This document shows, piece by piece, positions 11,171-21,937 of a stretch of DNA of 64,000 bases; the first letter of the stretch is position 1; each line of letters opens with the position of its first letter. Position numbers and translations under genes: made by a program. The notes beneath the pieces are model-generated. The model was not told the DNA's origin, ran no database searches, and saw nothing but the letters and a program-made list of their open reading frames with translations. Origin of the DNA: Lonicera japonica (lineage: Eukaryota > Streptophyta > Magnoliopsida > Dipsacales > Caprifoliaceae); assembly GCA_021464415.1 (NCBI GenBank), contig CM038466.1, positions 24,553,017 through 24,617,016 on the forward strand. Reading direction: 5' to 3'.

Positions 11171-12263
11171 ACCTTGTACCAGATTCAGATAATGATGACC
11201 CTGATGGTGAGAGGGTGGCCCCCTTAGCTGCTGATGGAGGGGCTCCTGGACCCGAGGAAGGAGGTGGTGCTGAGACCAGGGGTGAGGCCTCTGGGCCGCT
11301 TGCCGGGGCTGTGCCGACAGATGGACTTCAGACGGCTCCTGGTACTACTATTGCTGAGGGTGTCCTGATTCCTACTAGGCCATTAGGGACCATTCTGGAG
11401 GAGTCGGAGTTCACTGAGAGGTCTTGGGGGTCAGCCGATCTTGGACCAGATTTTGATTACAATCAGTTCAAGAGGATGCCTCCTGCTGGCGTGGCTACTC
11501 CATTCAGTGGAGCCCCTCCCCTAAGAAAGACTTCTGTGGTGGACCCTCTGGGTGTGCGCACTTATGCTACGCTGACGCCTCTGTCTCCTTCTGTCATGGG
11601 CTCTCCTTTTTTTACCCGGGAGGGGGCGGTTCTACATCTGCAGCGGTCCTAGTGGGTTCTTCTATTTCGGTGGTGACCATACCATCCCTACCCTGAGATA
11701 TTGATTACGTTGGCGTGGGTCTTCGTCGGTATGTTGTCCCTGAGTTCCCTCTTCCTGACAGCACATTCGATTACTTGGGGGGGCTTACGAGCGAGGAGGT
11801 AGATTTTACTCCTTTCTCTCCTACTTATGTCCTTTTATATATGTACTCTTTCTTTATAATTGTGCTGATTTCTTTATTTTCTTATATCCCTTTACAGTTG
11901 GTGAGCGTCCGGGCCGTGGATTTGATGGCTCTTCACGCGCATTATCTATATAACTAGAACATGCTCCAGTATGTTGGTCGGGATCCCCTTTCATATGCTA
12001 GCGATTACCGGCGGGCATTGGAGGCTTCCTTACATGCGAACGATCCTATTATCCCCTCTCGGACGCGGACCGAGTCTCGGAGGAGTAGTAGCCGGACTTC
12101 TAGGCGTTCGCGATCTTCAGTGATTCGACCTACAACCCTTTCTCTGGTGATAGAGCCTTCTCGGATAGTTGGACCCTCCCAGGCTATTCCCGTGGTTGTC
12201 CCTACCTCGAAGGAGGCTTCTGGTGATAGCGAGAGCGTGTCAAAGCGCACTCGTCATAATTAA

Positions 12264-12553
12264 TCTTCCTGCATAACTTTCTTAGGAACTAATTTTGGAC
12301 AAATGTTAGACAATTTTATATACAAAAAGTTTCGTAGTTCTGATGTTTTAAGAAATATTTATTTATTTTTAAGAAATGTCCTTATCTGTGTGTGTGATGC
12401 TTATATTTTAACTGCTCTGAAAATCATACCTTGGCTTTGTGAAAGGTTTAAAGATCTTTGAAAAAAAGAACGCAGTGAGTAAAAAATAAGACACATACAT
12501 AAGTGCTTCTTTTGGCAAAAATTACTAAAAAAAAGTGAGCTCGTAAACTGGAT
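12264..12553. other. Spacer between the two antisense genes
   Basis: AT-rich sequence between the end of the PMD gene and the palindromes of the next promoter. It presumably holds the 3' end of the first antisense transcript. No reading frame of interest is seen. Confidence 0.4.
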
Positions 12554-12660
12554 TGTCGCGCGATAATCCTTCCTAGAAAGTAGTTTGTCGCGCGATAATC
12601 CCTTTCTGAGATAGGTTTGTCGCGCGACAAACAGGTACATGACACTTTTTGCTATAAATA
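12554..12660 (+). promoter_or_regulatory. Promoter of antisense gene 2
   Basis: Palindrome copies start at 12554 and 12586 (both TGTCGCGCGATA) and 12618 (TGTCGCGCGACA), exactly 32 bp apart. A TATA box (TATAAATA) lies at 12653-12660, 23 bp after the last copy. The gene's ATG follows at 12725. This is the third promoter of the same element with this layout. Confidence 0.65.
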
Positions 12661-12724
12661 ATCCATGCTTTCTTTTTTTCATTTTCACACATTTCTCTCT
12701 TACTCTCTCCCTTTTTGCACTGAG

Positions 12725-13965
12725 ATGTCTTCTTTTCGCTCAAAAAATGACTTTCTGTATATCAAAGCCCGGGATGCCATAGTATCTTCGAAAAATGGTC
12801 TAAACTTCAGCGTTTTCAATCCCTTGGTGGCATGGGGTTTTCGCCCAGTAGACTTCTCTTTCCTTCTAGGTGCCCTATCTTTCTGGCAATCGGGAGAACA
12901 CCTCTTCCGTTTTGGTTTAGACGAGCTTTGTCTAACATTCGAGGAGTTCTCGTGGCTCCTTCGTTCTGACACGCGGTTGCCCATGGCCGTTCCCATTGAT
13001 GATGTTAGTCCTCGGGATATGCTCATTGATTTATTATCTATTTCCAAGGTAGCATGTGATCGTTTTATTACCGGGGGTTTGTCGGATCTTAATCGGATGG
13101 TCAATTTCTTTCATCAGTATGAGGATGATCCTTCTTTGAGTTTTGGTCGTACTGCTGCAGCTCTAATCTATCTGGTCTCGGACATGCTTTTGGTCACGGG
13201 CTCTACCTTGGTTGATCCTATGATTCTAATTTGATTCACCAAGTTTAACATGGGGAAACGGTCGTGCCCATTATTCTCGCTGAGACCCTGAATGGCTTAG
13301 ATGACCTTCAGAGAGGGGCCTCTAATTTTCTCAGGGGGAGCCCATGTCTGTTGTATATGTGGTTGCTGGAGCACTTTCGATCCGTGGGTTTTAATGGGGT
13401 TCGACTAGACAATTCGACACATTTCTTTCGTCATCCTTTTTTCAGTGCTATGACCATGTCTTCATCTGACTGGACTATATGGTTCTCTGAGAACTTTTGT
13501 GCAATCCGTTAGCATATTCTGTGGTGGAAACTCAGGGAGATGGTGGTTGGCATGGGTGGGCAGAATTACGTTCGACTCAAGGGTTTCTGGTTTACCTCTT
13601 TCTACCTTCCCGCGCGTCTTCTACGGCTGTTCAACATTCCCCAGAACATCCCTTTTAACTTGAACAACTTTTCTTCCGAGCTTAAGTTTGTTACTCCACA
13701 TATTTCTTTGTCTATGGAGCGGTTGTGGCGTGACCGTTTGACCAGACAGTTCGTTCATACCCACTTTGGCATTTTTCGACCTCTTCGGGTAGACATTATC
13801 CGTTCTCGTTAACAGTCTCTGGGAGAAGAGTTGGTCAGAGACCCCTTTCAGATGGAGTGATTTCGATTCATGAATTTCAAGCCTACTGAGGATAACATTG
13901 TCTTAGCATACCAGATCTTGGATGAGGCCCGAATTAATTTGGCTACTTAGGATCCTGCTTGGTCG
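12725..13965 (+). pseudogene. Antisense gene 2: DUF7745-like plant transposon protein, broken
   Basis: Opens with MSSFRSKNDFLYIKARDAI and contains the pattern LLGALSFWQSGEHLFRFG followed by DELCLTFEEFSWLLR. Later come VVPIILAETLNGLDDLQRG and SPCLLYMWLLEHF. This order resembles the DUF7745 family found in plant transposon-like proteins (recalled from knowledge, not searched). A stop at 13232 and a one-base frameshift shortly after separate the first part (to 13231) from the second. Further stops at 13510, about 13813, about 13858 and about 13948 are TAG, TAA or TGA codons that a single transition could make. The gene converges on the 3' end of pol at 14196. Function unknown. Confidence 0.55.
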
Positions 13966-14195
13966 ACCCTTAGTGATTATATTTCTTTATGTTTGTTATG
14001 TCTGACTCCTTTCTGTAATGCTTGGTGTTCTGAACCACATTTGAATAATATAGGAGGACAATTTTCTTTATAATGATTAAACCGGACCTAAAGTCACTTT
14101 TCAGGTTGCCTACGTTCCCTATTTTGATTTTTACAAAAACATAAGTTTAATTGGGGCTCAGGTTCACATAGTTCTTACTAAAACATGGTATGTTT
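13966..14195. other. Convergent region between antisense gene 2 and pol
   Basis: Short AT-rich gap where the plus-strand antisense gene and the minus-strand pol gene run toward each other. Both transcripts probably end here or overlap. No domain seen. Confidence 0.4.
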
Positions 14196-15300
14196 CTACT
14201 GGTAATACTTCTTCAGATGATCCATGTTGACGGGTGAATGTAGTAACTGCCCATCTAGATCTGTGAGTATTGCGGCTCCCCATATATGGATTTCTTTGAC
14301 GATATACGGCCCAGCCCACTTTTGTCCAAATTTCCCTCTCGGATCTCTTTTAACACAATATCATTCTCGTTGATTCCCCTAGTTTTCACCCTCTGGTTAA
14401 AAGCTCGAGCGATTCGATTCTGATACCCCTGATGGTGATATGCGACTTTCAGTCTCTTCTCATCTAGTAAGGCTATCTTATTGTAACGGGCTTGGACCCA
14501 TTCGATTTCATTGATCTAATTTTCTAACAACACTCGGAGGGAAGGGATTTCTAGCTTTATTGGGAGGACAACCTCCATCCCATAAGTTATAGAGAAAGGA
14601 GTGGCTCCTATAGACACTCTTTCAATATTGCGGTAACTCCACAATGCATATGGGAGTTTCTCTGGCCAGTCTCGACAAGTGTCGGTTATTTTGCTCAAGA
14701 TACTCTTTAAATTTTTGTTGGTAGCTTCAACAGCCCCATTGGTCTGCGGGCGATACGGAGGAGATCTGTCCCTAATAATGCTATATTCTTCCATAACAAC
14801 ATTAGCCTCTCATTCGAAGTGAGTACCGTTGTCAGAAACTATCTCACGCGGGACCCCATATCTACAGATGATGTTCCTTCGAATGAACTGAGCTACCCTC
14901 TTAGCATCCAAGATCCTATAAGATTTCGCTTTTACCCATTTGGTGAAATAATCTATGGCTACCAAGATAAATTCGTGGCCATTACTTGCTTTGGCCGATA
15001 TTTTCCCGATGATGTCGATTCCCCAGGTTGCGAAGGGCCATGGAGCGATCATATTGTATAACTCTCTCTGGGGGAGTTTTTGAGACTTGGCATATATTTG
15101 GCACTTGTGGCAGGGACGTACGTGGTCATTGCAATCGCTTTGTAGTTTGGACCAGTAATATCCTTGCCTGACAATTTTTTGAGCTAGCGTGTGACCGCTC
15201 ATATGGGGTCCGCAATCTTCACCATGTACTTGGTCCATTATTCTAACAGACTCTTATTCTGTGAGACATTAGAGATGGGTCCCGTCATAATTCCTTTTAT
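14196..15300 (-). pseudogene. Tat integrase
   Basis: Inserts the element's cDNA into the genome. From the N-terminus there is an HHCC zinc-binding region (HMSGH, then CHKCQIY), the core with Asp in WGIDIIG, Asp in IVSDNGTHFE, and Glu in GAVEATNKNLKS. The C-terminal part (VLKEIRGKF-like, then LDGQLLHSPVNMDHLKKYY) ends at a stop at 14196. All three DDE residues are visible. The frame is interrupted by stops near 14809 and 14516 and by a frame change in the C-terminal part, so no active enzyme is made from this copy. Confidence 0.8.
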
Positions 15301-15432
15301 ATAGTCTCCCTGCGCAGAGTATAAACCTCGTTGCCAATCTTCGGAGTATAACACGTGTCTGCTTATTCGTTTGCTCAGGGTACCTATTACTTTTCAATAA
15401 GTTCCAAATATCATAGAACTAGGTGGATGAGT

Positions 15433-15983
15433 TCATAGATTCTTCATTCTCAAACTCGATGACCATGAGTAAGTTGGGATGGGTCTTTTCTCTACCGTCA
15501 AGGTAATTTCCTCCATCCCCTCCGGGATGTCAATCATTGAGGCTAACGTGGCCAGTGCATCAACGAAATTGTTTTGAGATCGTGGGATGTAGTAAAACTC
15601 TGAATGCTCGAATTTTTCTGCGATACCCTCCAATCTGGCCAGCAAAGGATCAATTTCTCATCCCTGATCTTCCATTCTTTCAAAATTTGGTGTATCACTA
15701 ATGCTGAATCCCCGTAAACTTGTATTCTCCTTATTCCCTTCTGAAATGCGATCTCCAACCGGACTATATAAGCTTCGTACTCGGCCATGTTATTGGTGCA
15801 CGAGAAGTCCAGGCGATATGAAACGGGTGAGTGGGTCTGGTTAGGGGAGACCAACAAGATGCCTATCCCATTCCCGTTACGGTTGGCTGCTCCGTCAAAA
15901 TACATTTTCCAATCTTTACCTCTCTCTAGGTTCATGATGGCTTCATCTGAAAATTTGGCTTCTTCTACCATTTTGCCTAGCAT
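15433..15983 (-). pseudogene. Second (archaeal-type) RNase H of the Tat element
   Basis: Would degrade the RNA of RNA/DNA hybrids during reverse transcription. The sequence shows WKMYFDGAANRNGNGIGILL (first Asp), NNMAEYEA (Glu) and QVYGDSALVIHQ (Asp), so the catalytic set is kept. A frame change near 15600 leads to EFYYIPRSQNNFVDALATLA, which fits the C-terminal part with its conserved Asp. This extra domain marks the Tat lineage; the first RNase H lies just upstream and looks degenerate. Confidence 0.8.
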
Positions 15984-16030
15984 TGGGTTGTCGGATAGAT
16001 AATCTGCGATGATCTTGCCTTTACTAATTT

Positions 16031-16480
16031 CTATTTCATGTACGTGATGTCAAACTGAGAGAGTAAAAATAGCCATTTTGCCATCCGGTTTGATAGAGTT
16101 GGTTTCTCAAATAAGTACTTCAGTGGATCGATACGAGATGCTAAGATAACTGAAAAGATTAGCATGTAATGGCGGAGTTTCCATGTTACCCAGACGAGAG
16201 TAGTGCAAGATTTCTCCAATGGCGTGTAGTTCATTTTAAACGGTGATAGCTTCTTACTTACGTAGTAAATAGCCTGTTCCTTCCGGGTAGTGGCCAGGTG
16301 CTGAGCCAGCATGGATCCTGCGGCTGTATCCGTGACTGTGAGGTACAAAATTAGAGGTAGTCCTGGTTGGGGTGGGGCCAGTACTAGAGGGTTGGAAATA
16401 TAACTTTTGATTTTATCGAATGCCTCTTGACACTGTTCGTCCCATTCTCCTGGTGATGTTTTTCTTAGGAGTTTGAAAAT
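16031..16480 (-). pseudogene. Gypsy-type RNase H of the Tat element, catalytic Asp changed
   Basis: Recognised from LTVTDTAAGSMLAQ, YYVSKKLSPFKMNYTPLEKS and LRHYMLIFSVIL, ending WLFLLSQFDITYMK. In active gypsy RNase H the first motif reads TDAS-D; here the first Asp position is not Asp. This fits the known degeneration of this domain in elements that acquired the archaeal-type RNase H. A stop follows at 16031 before the second RNase H. Confidence 0.7.
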
Positions 16481-16492
16481 GGGTTCACACGT

Positions 16493-17320
16493 TTAGGTAA
16501 GCTGGGAGATGAACCTGCTGATATATTGTAAGTTACTCAAAAACCCCCGAACTTCTCTCTCGGTGCGAGGCTCGGGCATCTCTTGGATTACCTTAACCTT
16601 TGCTGGGTCTACCTCGATACCATTCTTGCTGACGACGTAACCTAACAACTTCCCTTTCGTTACCCCGAATACATATTTTCGAGGATTGAGTCTCATCTGA
16701 TATTGGCGGAGTCGGTCAAAAAAGGCCCGCATGATTAGAATATGGCCTTTTCTTTCTTTCGACTTGATGATCATGTCATCCACGTAAACTTCTACTTCTT
16801 TGTAGATCATGTCGTGAAAAATGGCTGTAGCTGCTCTCTGATAAGTTGCGCCGGCATTCTTCAGCCCAAATGGCATGATAGTGTAACAATACGTTCCCCA
16901 TGGAGTGATAAATGCTGTTTTCTCTTGGTGGTCTGGGTACATCTTGATTTGGTTATACCCGGCAAAACCATCCATAAATGACTTCAGAGCATGGTTGGCA
17001 GTGTTGTCCACTATTAAATCGATGTTTGGTAAAGGAAAATCATTTTTCGGGCAAGCTTTGTTGAGATCCCGGTAATCCACACATGCGGACCTTCCCATTT
17101 GCCTTCAAAACAGGCACAATATTTGCTAACCATGAAGGGTAATCGATCACTCGCAAGAAACCTACGCTTAATTGCTTCATTACCTCCTCCTTCACTTTCA
17201 GGGACTATTCTAGCGTGAGCTTTCTTAGCCTTTGTTTAACGGGTTTAGACCCGGGTTTGGTATGTATCTCGTGCATGACTATTTGGTTGTTCAACCCAGG
17301 CATGTCGGCGTAGGACCAGG
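16493..17320 (-). pseudogene. Tat reverse transcriptase
   Basis: Copies element RNA into DNA. The frame from 17098 holds VDYRDLNKACPKNDFPLP, FMDGFAGYNQI, the catalytic VEVYVDDMIIKSK and GYVVSKNGIEVDPAKV. The N-terminal part (MPGLNNQIVMHEIH, PVKQRLRK) lies in another frame at 17205-17320, so there is a stop and a frameshift near 17100-17205. The YVDD box is intact. Order and spacing to the RNase H domains are normal for gypsy elements. Confidence 0.85.
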
Positions 17321-18281
17321 CAAAGACATCCACATACTCTTTCAGAGTTTGTATGAATTCTTTCCTTTCAGTTTTAGCTAAGTCGGCCCCAATGCGTACT
17401 TCTTTCCTTTCTTCCTTGGTCCCGAGATTAATCACCAGCGTATCCCCTTCATCACTCTGTATGCGTGTGCTATTCTCTTCAGGGTGCTTGTTCATACTTT
17501 CTATATCTACTGAAGCAATCATTAAATTCACAACATCGGAGTACTGAAAAGTTGAATCTTCTTCATTAATTACATTACATATGGGTACAATTTCCAAAAG
17601 CACATCAAGGAGTGATTCTTCTCTAGTTTTCCTCTCGTTCTCTCTCCTATTGCTACCTTTTACATTTTCACTATTTCCCTCCCAGGCCCTATATTCTAGG
17701 TCTTCGTGGATCAAGTAGATCGGGTCGTCTCTGTGTATATCATTTTTAATTGCCATGACGTCGAACAGGTTCCCAATTGATTCTCCACTGTTTGTGCTCT
17801 TCTCCTCTTTTTTTTTGCTCCGATTTTTGGGCCCAATAGTTAGTTTGGTGGAGGAGTGTGCAATTTCTTTCTTGAGGTATAGGTCATTTTCATAGAAATT
17901 TTTCCATCCGGCTATGCTCTTTCCATCTTCGTTTCTCCAAGGTTCTTGAAAACCGCAGAAAGGAAAGTCCTCTCCTTCTTTGACGAAAAAAACTAAAACT
18001 CGGGAACTGGTGCCCTCGACCCTTATCCTTATCGTGGTCTTCTTCGTTGCTTTGATACCCTAAACCCTCCTTCTCGTGCTTTCCACGGGCTCTAAGGCTT
18101 GGAGGAGGCCGTGGTTTCCCATACCCAGACTGGTTCCGGACAGATATTTCATCATTCTCAGCATGTTCGTGATTTTTGCGCTAAGGCCCGAGACATTATC
18201 TGGAGGCAAGTATTCTATCCTCTGAGTTGTGAGTGCTTGTACCTGAGGCTCATAAGAAACCCCCCCCCCCAACTGTATGCT
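17321..18281 (-). pseudogene. Tat linker between protease and RT
   Basis: Acidic, charged open stretch (17756 down to 17321) followed upstream by frames with few landmarks (for example EYLPPDNVSGLSAKITNML near 18220). Tat polyproteins have a variable linker here. The plus strand has a run of ten C near 18259, a possible site of slippage. I assign no separate enzyme. Confidence 0.5.
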
Positions 18282-18670
18282 CTAGCTGCCGATCCCTAAA
18301 ACCGGTAGTTCAATGTCTAACAAGGTCTTTTCAGGATCTCCTTGTATGGTAACTATCTCCTCTCCGAACGGGATTTTGATCTTCTGATGCAATGATGAAG
18401 GGAGGGCCCCAATGTCATGTAACCAATCCCTGTTTAATAAGAAGTTGAAGCTGGATGGTATGTCGATAATCTGAAAATTAGCAGGAAAGTTTCCAGGGCC
18501 AACTAAAAGGTCGAGCCACAGGGATCCCAGCACGGCTCTTCTGGTGTTATCATAGGCTCTGACTGTTACTGCGGATGGAGATGACTTTTCCTCTGTGATG
18601 CCTAAACATTTGGCGGTTTTGAAGGGGCAGACATTGATGGTGGATCCGTTATCAATGAGTACCTAGGGGA
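18282..18670 (-). pseudogene. Tat aspartic protease
   Basis: Would cleave the gag-pol polyprotein. The active-site region reads VLIDNGSTINVCPFKTA, the DNGS form usual in Tat elements, followed by AVLGSLWLDLLVGPGNF and FQIIDIPSSFNFLLNRDWLH with the family's flap and substrate-wall pattern. It ends at a stop at 18282. A stop just N-terminal (near 18665) separates it from the upstream gag-pro segment. Confidence 0.75.
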
Positions 18671-20029
18671 TAACCTTTCCCCGGGTTCGAACCGTGATAT
18701 GCAGTGCCATACTATGCTTCTTCCCCAATAGTGGTAAGTCTTTGTCAGAAAAGGATAAGCTTCTTTGTATAGATAATGATCCGATCATGCTTGCTATTTG
18801 TTCGGGGGTGGAGTCAGGAGATATGATTACCTTGTCCAGCATTTTGACGAAGGCAGTTCGATGGGGTTTAAAGGCAACCAAAAGTCCACAAATGGTGATA
18901 TGGGCCTGGGTCTTCTTCAATTGTTCCAAGACCCTATTATACCCTAGCTCTTTAAGGGGCATTTATTTTTCCAATTCGACGGGTGGTAATTGATAAACCC
19001 TTCCTAACCGGGTGATTTGTTGGACCCACGAGGCAGCTGGATCTGGGTCAACTGATGGGCCTGTCTCTACAGACCAACTGAAAGTAGTGGGGGAGGTCTC
19101 TGTCATGCAGATTGTCTCTCTTGAGTTCTTCAGGCCTCGGGCTTTCCACGTCTGTCTTACTTTGCTATGGGGCCACCCTAGCCCTGATTTTTTGGGATTA
19201 GTTATAAGTGAGAGTGGTTGCGGTATCCCTTGATTCGTCTTCCCGAGGCCATGCCCTGGTATGAAGTTCATCTTTGTCATCCATTGATCAGTGATTGGAT
19301 TGAGGCCTGGTGCCATTTATGTTATACTCGGGGGCTTGTTTATTGGGCTCTTCTTCGAATTTCTTTCTTTCGTGCAGATGAGTGCAGCTTGGCTGTTTAC
19401 ACCGGGTTCTGCCTTAATTGTGGGATAGGTTGGATCGTTTTGAATGAGACTCACAGGATCAAATCCTTCTTCATCTGTAGTTAACATGTTGATTCCGAAT
19501 GTCGGGGCATGGTTGGGTAACGGATTATGAGTGACATTCGGCCCATTAGGTGCGGGTATAGTTTCGACTTCTATCAAATCTTGGATGCGATGTCTGAAAG
19601 CTAACAACGATCAGTATCGTGGCCGGCGGCTTGATGTTACAGATAGTTCTCGTGCATCCTTCAGGTGTTTGGGATAGGGTTTGGTGGGGGTGAGAATTGA
19701 GCGGGGTGATGAGCCCGGCATTTCTAAGTAATTCCAAGCTTTTGGTTAAAGTGGTAGGGAGAATGTAGAAATTCATCTTCTTTTTTGCCTCGGTGTTTGA
19801 AGATTTTGCTTGTACGGGCCAATTCATTGACGAAGTGTGCTGTGGTTGGAAAGGGTTCTGTTGGTACCGGTAGGAGCTCAGCTGGTTTACGGTTAGTGTA
19901 ACAGTCTTTTTTCCGACGTAGGCTGCTTTGTTGGTTTCTGTTTCTGCCTTTTTGGTCAATTTGTCCTCTACTTGTGAACCCATACTTAAAAGAGCTTAAA
20001 AGTGTGGGAAGACGTGTTTTCCCATGCAA
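18671..20029 (-). pseudogene. Tat gag-pro connector with G-patch-like motif
   Basis: Several broken frames join here. Landmarks are LAFRHRIQDLIEVETI near 19600, as in Tat gag C-termini, and MNFIPGHGLGKTNQGIPQPL near 19270, a glycine-rich G-patch-like motif common in Tat polyproteins. FKPHRTAFVKMLDKVII follows near 18850. Frames change near 19600 and 19320, and stops lie near 18960 and 18665. The fragments are collinear with known Tat elements. Confidence 0.6.
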
Positions 20030-20055
20030 TTCACAACTGTCGGGGTAAAATTCTT

Positions 20056-21166
20056 TTATATAATCTTTAACTGTTCTTCCTCGTCAGGCCGTTTTGACAT
20101 TTGGGAAGCCATCTCCCTCCAGCGAGTGACGAAGTTGCTGAAACTTTCTTTATCCCCTTGTTTTGTCATCTCTAGATGTTTCCGAGTGATTTTCAAGTCT
20201 TCGTTCGACCCGTACTTGCTCACGAACTCTTTAACAATATCTCCCCATGTCTTTGTTCGGTGTCTCTTCAAATCGAAAAACCATCTCAGGGCAGCTCCCG
20301 TGAGAGTCATGTGGAAAGCTTGGGCTAACTCAGGTTTCCCGCAACCAGAAACCTGCATGGATCGTATGTAGGATTGGAGGTGTTTTTTTTTTGGGGGGGG
20401 GGGTAGTGTCAGTAAACTTGGTGATAGGAGGGAGCTTGAACCCCTGGGACAGTGTTGCCTCGGGGTAGAAAGAAAAGGCTTTCATATCTGTGATCTCATC
20501 GGCCCCTTTCATCTGAGAGATCCCTTGTTGTAGGATTCGCATTTGCTCTTTCAATTTCTTTAACTCTTCACTTTCTCTTGACACTTCCTCGGGCTGGGCT
20601 CTGACTATTATTGATTCGGCATAGGCTGCTCGGAGACGGTTCATATCTAGAAACTCGTTTATCGGTGCTATCGGAGCAATAACTGGGGCAGGCCTCAAGG
20701 GGATCTGTGGCCATTGTTGGTATTGGTTTTTGAAACCTTGTTGTCCTTGGGGTTGGGGCCATATAATCGGTGGTTCTTACTGCTGATAGGTTGGTCCAGA
20801 ATCCGGGGCCCATTGAACTTGGTTATCAGTTTGGTTGGGTGCCAGGGGGTTAGGGCCTGTTGTTTGGATGATGTTTCCGGGGTTGACTGGCGGTATTTGT
20901 TGACTGTGAAGAGGATTTGGTGCTTGATGATGCGAGGTTTGCCCCTGATCTCGACTCGAAAGTGGACATTCAAACCCTGGTGGTGCAGTTTTTTCAGCTG
21001 ACAACTCTTCTAAACAAACTCGGGTACTTCGTTGTTCAGTGGTGATGCATGCCAAACTCTTACTAACAAACAATAGTAGATGATGCATTTCTTCCAACGT
21101 AGGTTGGACTCTTGTGGCCTCGGCTAGGCCCTGTTCTTCATCTCGAATTTCTAGGGTGTTTGTCAT
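20056..21166 (-). pseudogene. Tat gag
   Basis: Capsid protein that packages element RNA. The likely start is the ATG at 21166 (MTNTLEIRDEEQGLAEATRV). After a Pro/Gln-rich stretch, the retrotransposon gag domain lies at 20358-20056 (FHMTLTGAALRWFFDLKRHR, TWGDIVKEFVSKYGSN, FVTRWREMASQM). An in-frame TAA lies near 20777. A run of T and G on the plus strand at 20381-20403 (poly-C/poly-A in the coding sense) shifts the frame between the two halves, apparently by homopolymer expansion. Confidence 0.8.
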
Positions 21167-21937
21167 AATCGGTGCGCTTGGTCTCACTAGTCTTCCTGTA
21201 CGATCTCTTCCGGCCCAACCTTCCAGTCTATGGCCTTCTAGAGAGGCTACGTGGTGGAAAATGAAGAAAGACTTCAGAACGACTCTCTTTTGCCAAAAGA
21301 AATACTAAAAAAAATGCCCACGAGACAAGCCTCGGGTTTTTGAGAAATAGTGATTGAAAGTAAGCCATGGGGTGGTACATCCCCCAGGGTTGACTCTGAC
21401 ATGTGTTTTACTCGAACTCGATCTTAAAATGCAACGTAGGTGAATGCAGGGTTAAGGCTTTAGGCTCCCTCTTTTTTGGCAAGGCCTCACGATATACCCC
21501 AAGGGCGGATACGCATGAGAGCCTTTTGATATACTTTTCGGGTACTTGAGTGTTCTCGTCACTCGATATACCTCGGGGGTGTACTTGGCCAAGGAGAGTG
21601 GAAGTAAATGCTTTCAGTTTATGTTAGCCCAAGTAAGCTAACTCCCTACTCACTTATAGTACTTCCAGAGGTTTGGGGTGATAATCACACTCATAAGAAC
21701 CATGCATGAATGGTGATGTGCGTGAAAATTTTTGTAAGATTCATTTCACAAAACTTATCTTCTAGTGAAGTATTTTTTAAAATCTCTCTTTTTTTTAGGA
21801 AAAGGTTTCTTCACAAATAATTAATGAAATACACAAAAGTAGGGAAAGTAAATAAAGGCATTCATACAATTTATAAAATAAACGAAAACCACATATAAGA
21901 GCCTAGTTCTCATGGATTTCCCCAGCAGAGTCGCCAC
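21167..21937 (-). other. Tat 5' leader with primer-binding site
   Basis: Untranslated region between the 5' LTR and gag. The PBS lies at about 21919-21936 and reads TGGCGACTCTGCTGGGGA on the minus strand, one base inside the LTR. It is close to the complement of plant tRNA-Arg 3' ends, with two differences from the version I recall. The 67-nt hairpin at 21600-21666 is here. The remainder has no coding features. Confidence 0.7.
21600..21666 (-). other. 67-nt hairpin in the Tat leader, with a compensating change
   Basis: Same outer stem (GGAAGTA/TACTTCC) as the 3' LTR copy, but with inner stem GTTAGC/GCTAAC in place of GTTGGC/GCCAAC. The position that is G-C in the LTR is A-T here, so pairing is kept. 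It lies about 270-340 nt downstream of the 5' LTR, where retroelements usually hold packaging or dimerisation signals. Confidence 0.5.

Larger units (their letters stand above)
7693..12263 (+). pseudogene. Antisense gene 1: plant mobile domain (PMD) protein, five exons, broken
   Basis: Inferred exons are 7693-7947, 9008-9675, 9768-9941, 10028-11798 (split by a MITE at 10467-11162) and 11898-12263. Donors are GTACGT, GTATGA, GTAAGT and GTAGAT; acceptors end in TAG or CAG. Exon 2 carries the PMD signature (LELGEMTMMPLDLFAFTG) and later FSALFDYDWGGFILAVLYDA with a following LLWE, both typical of the aminotransferase-like plant mobile domain. Exon 3 joins in frame (SWFIAYTG). The last exon ends in a basic, Ser/Arg-rich tail. 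The intact protein would be about 840 aa. Several in-frame stops (mostly TAG or TAA where Gln is likely), a deletion before the LELGEM motif and a G-run frameshift near 11625 break it. PMD proteins occur in plant transposons and in a few silencing factors; the role in this element is unknown. Confidence 0.65.

Noticed and set aside
12263..12725. Treating the PMD and DUF7745-like regions as one gene
   Set aside because: A separate TATA box with its own palindrome array lies between them at 12554-12660, and the first gene ends in a natural-looking basic tail.
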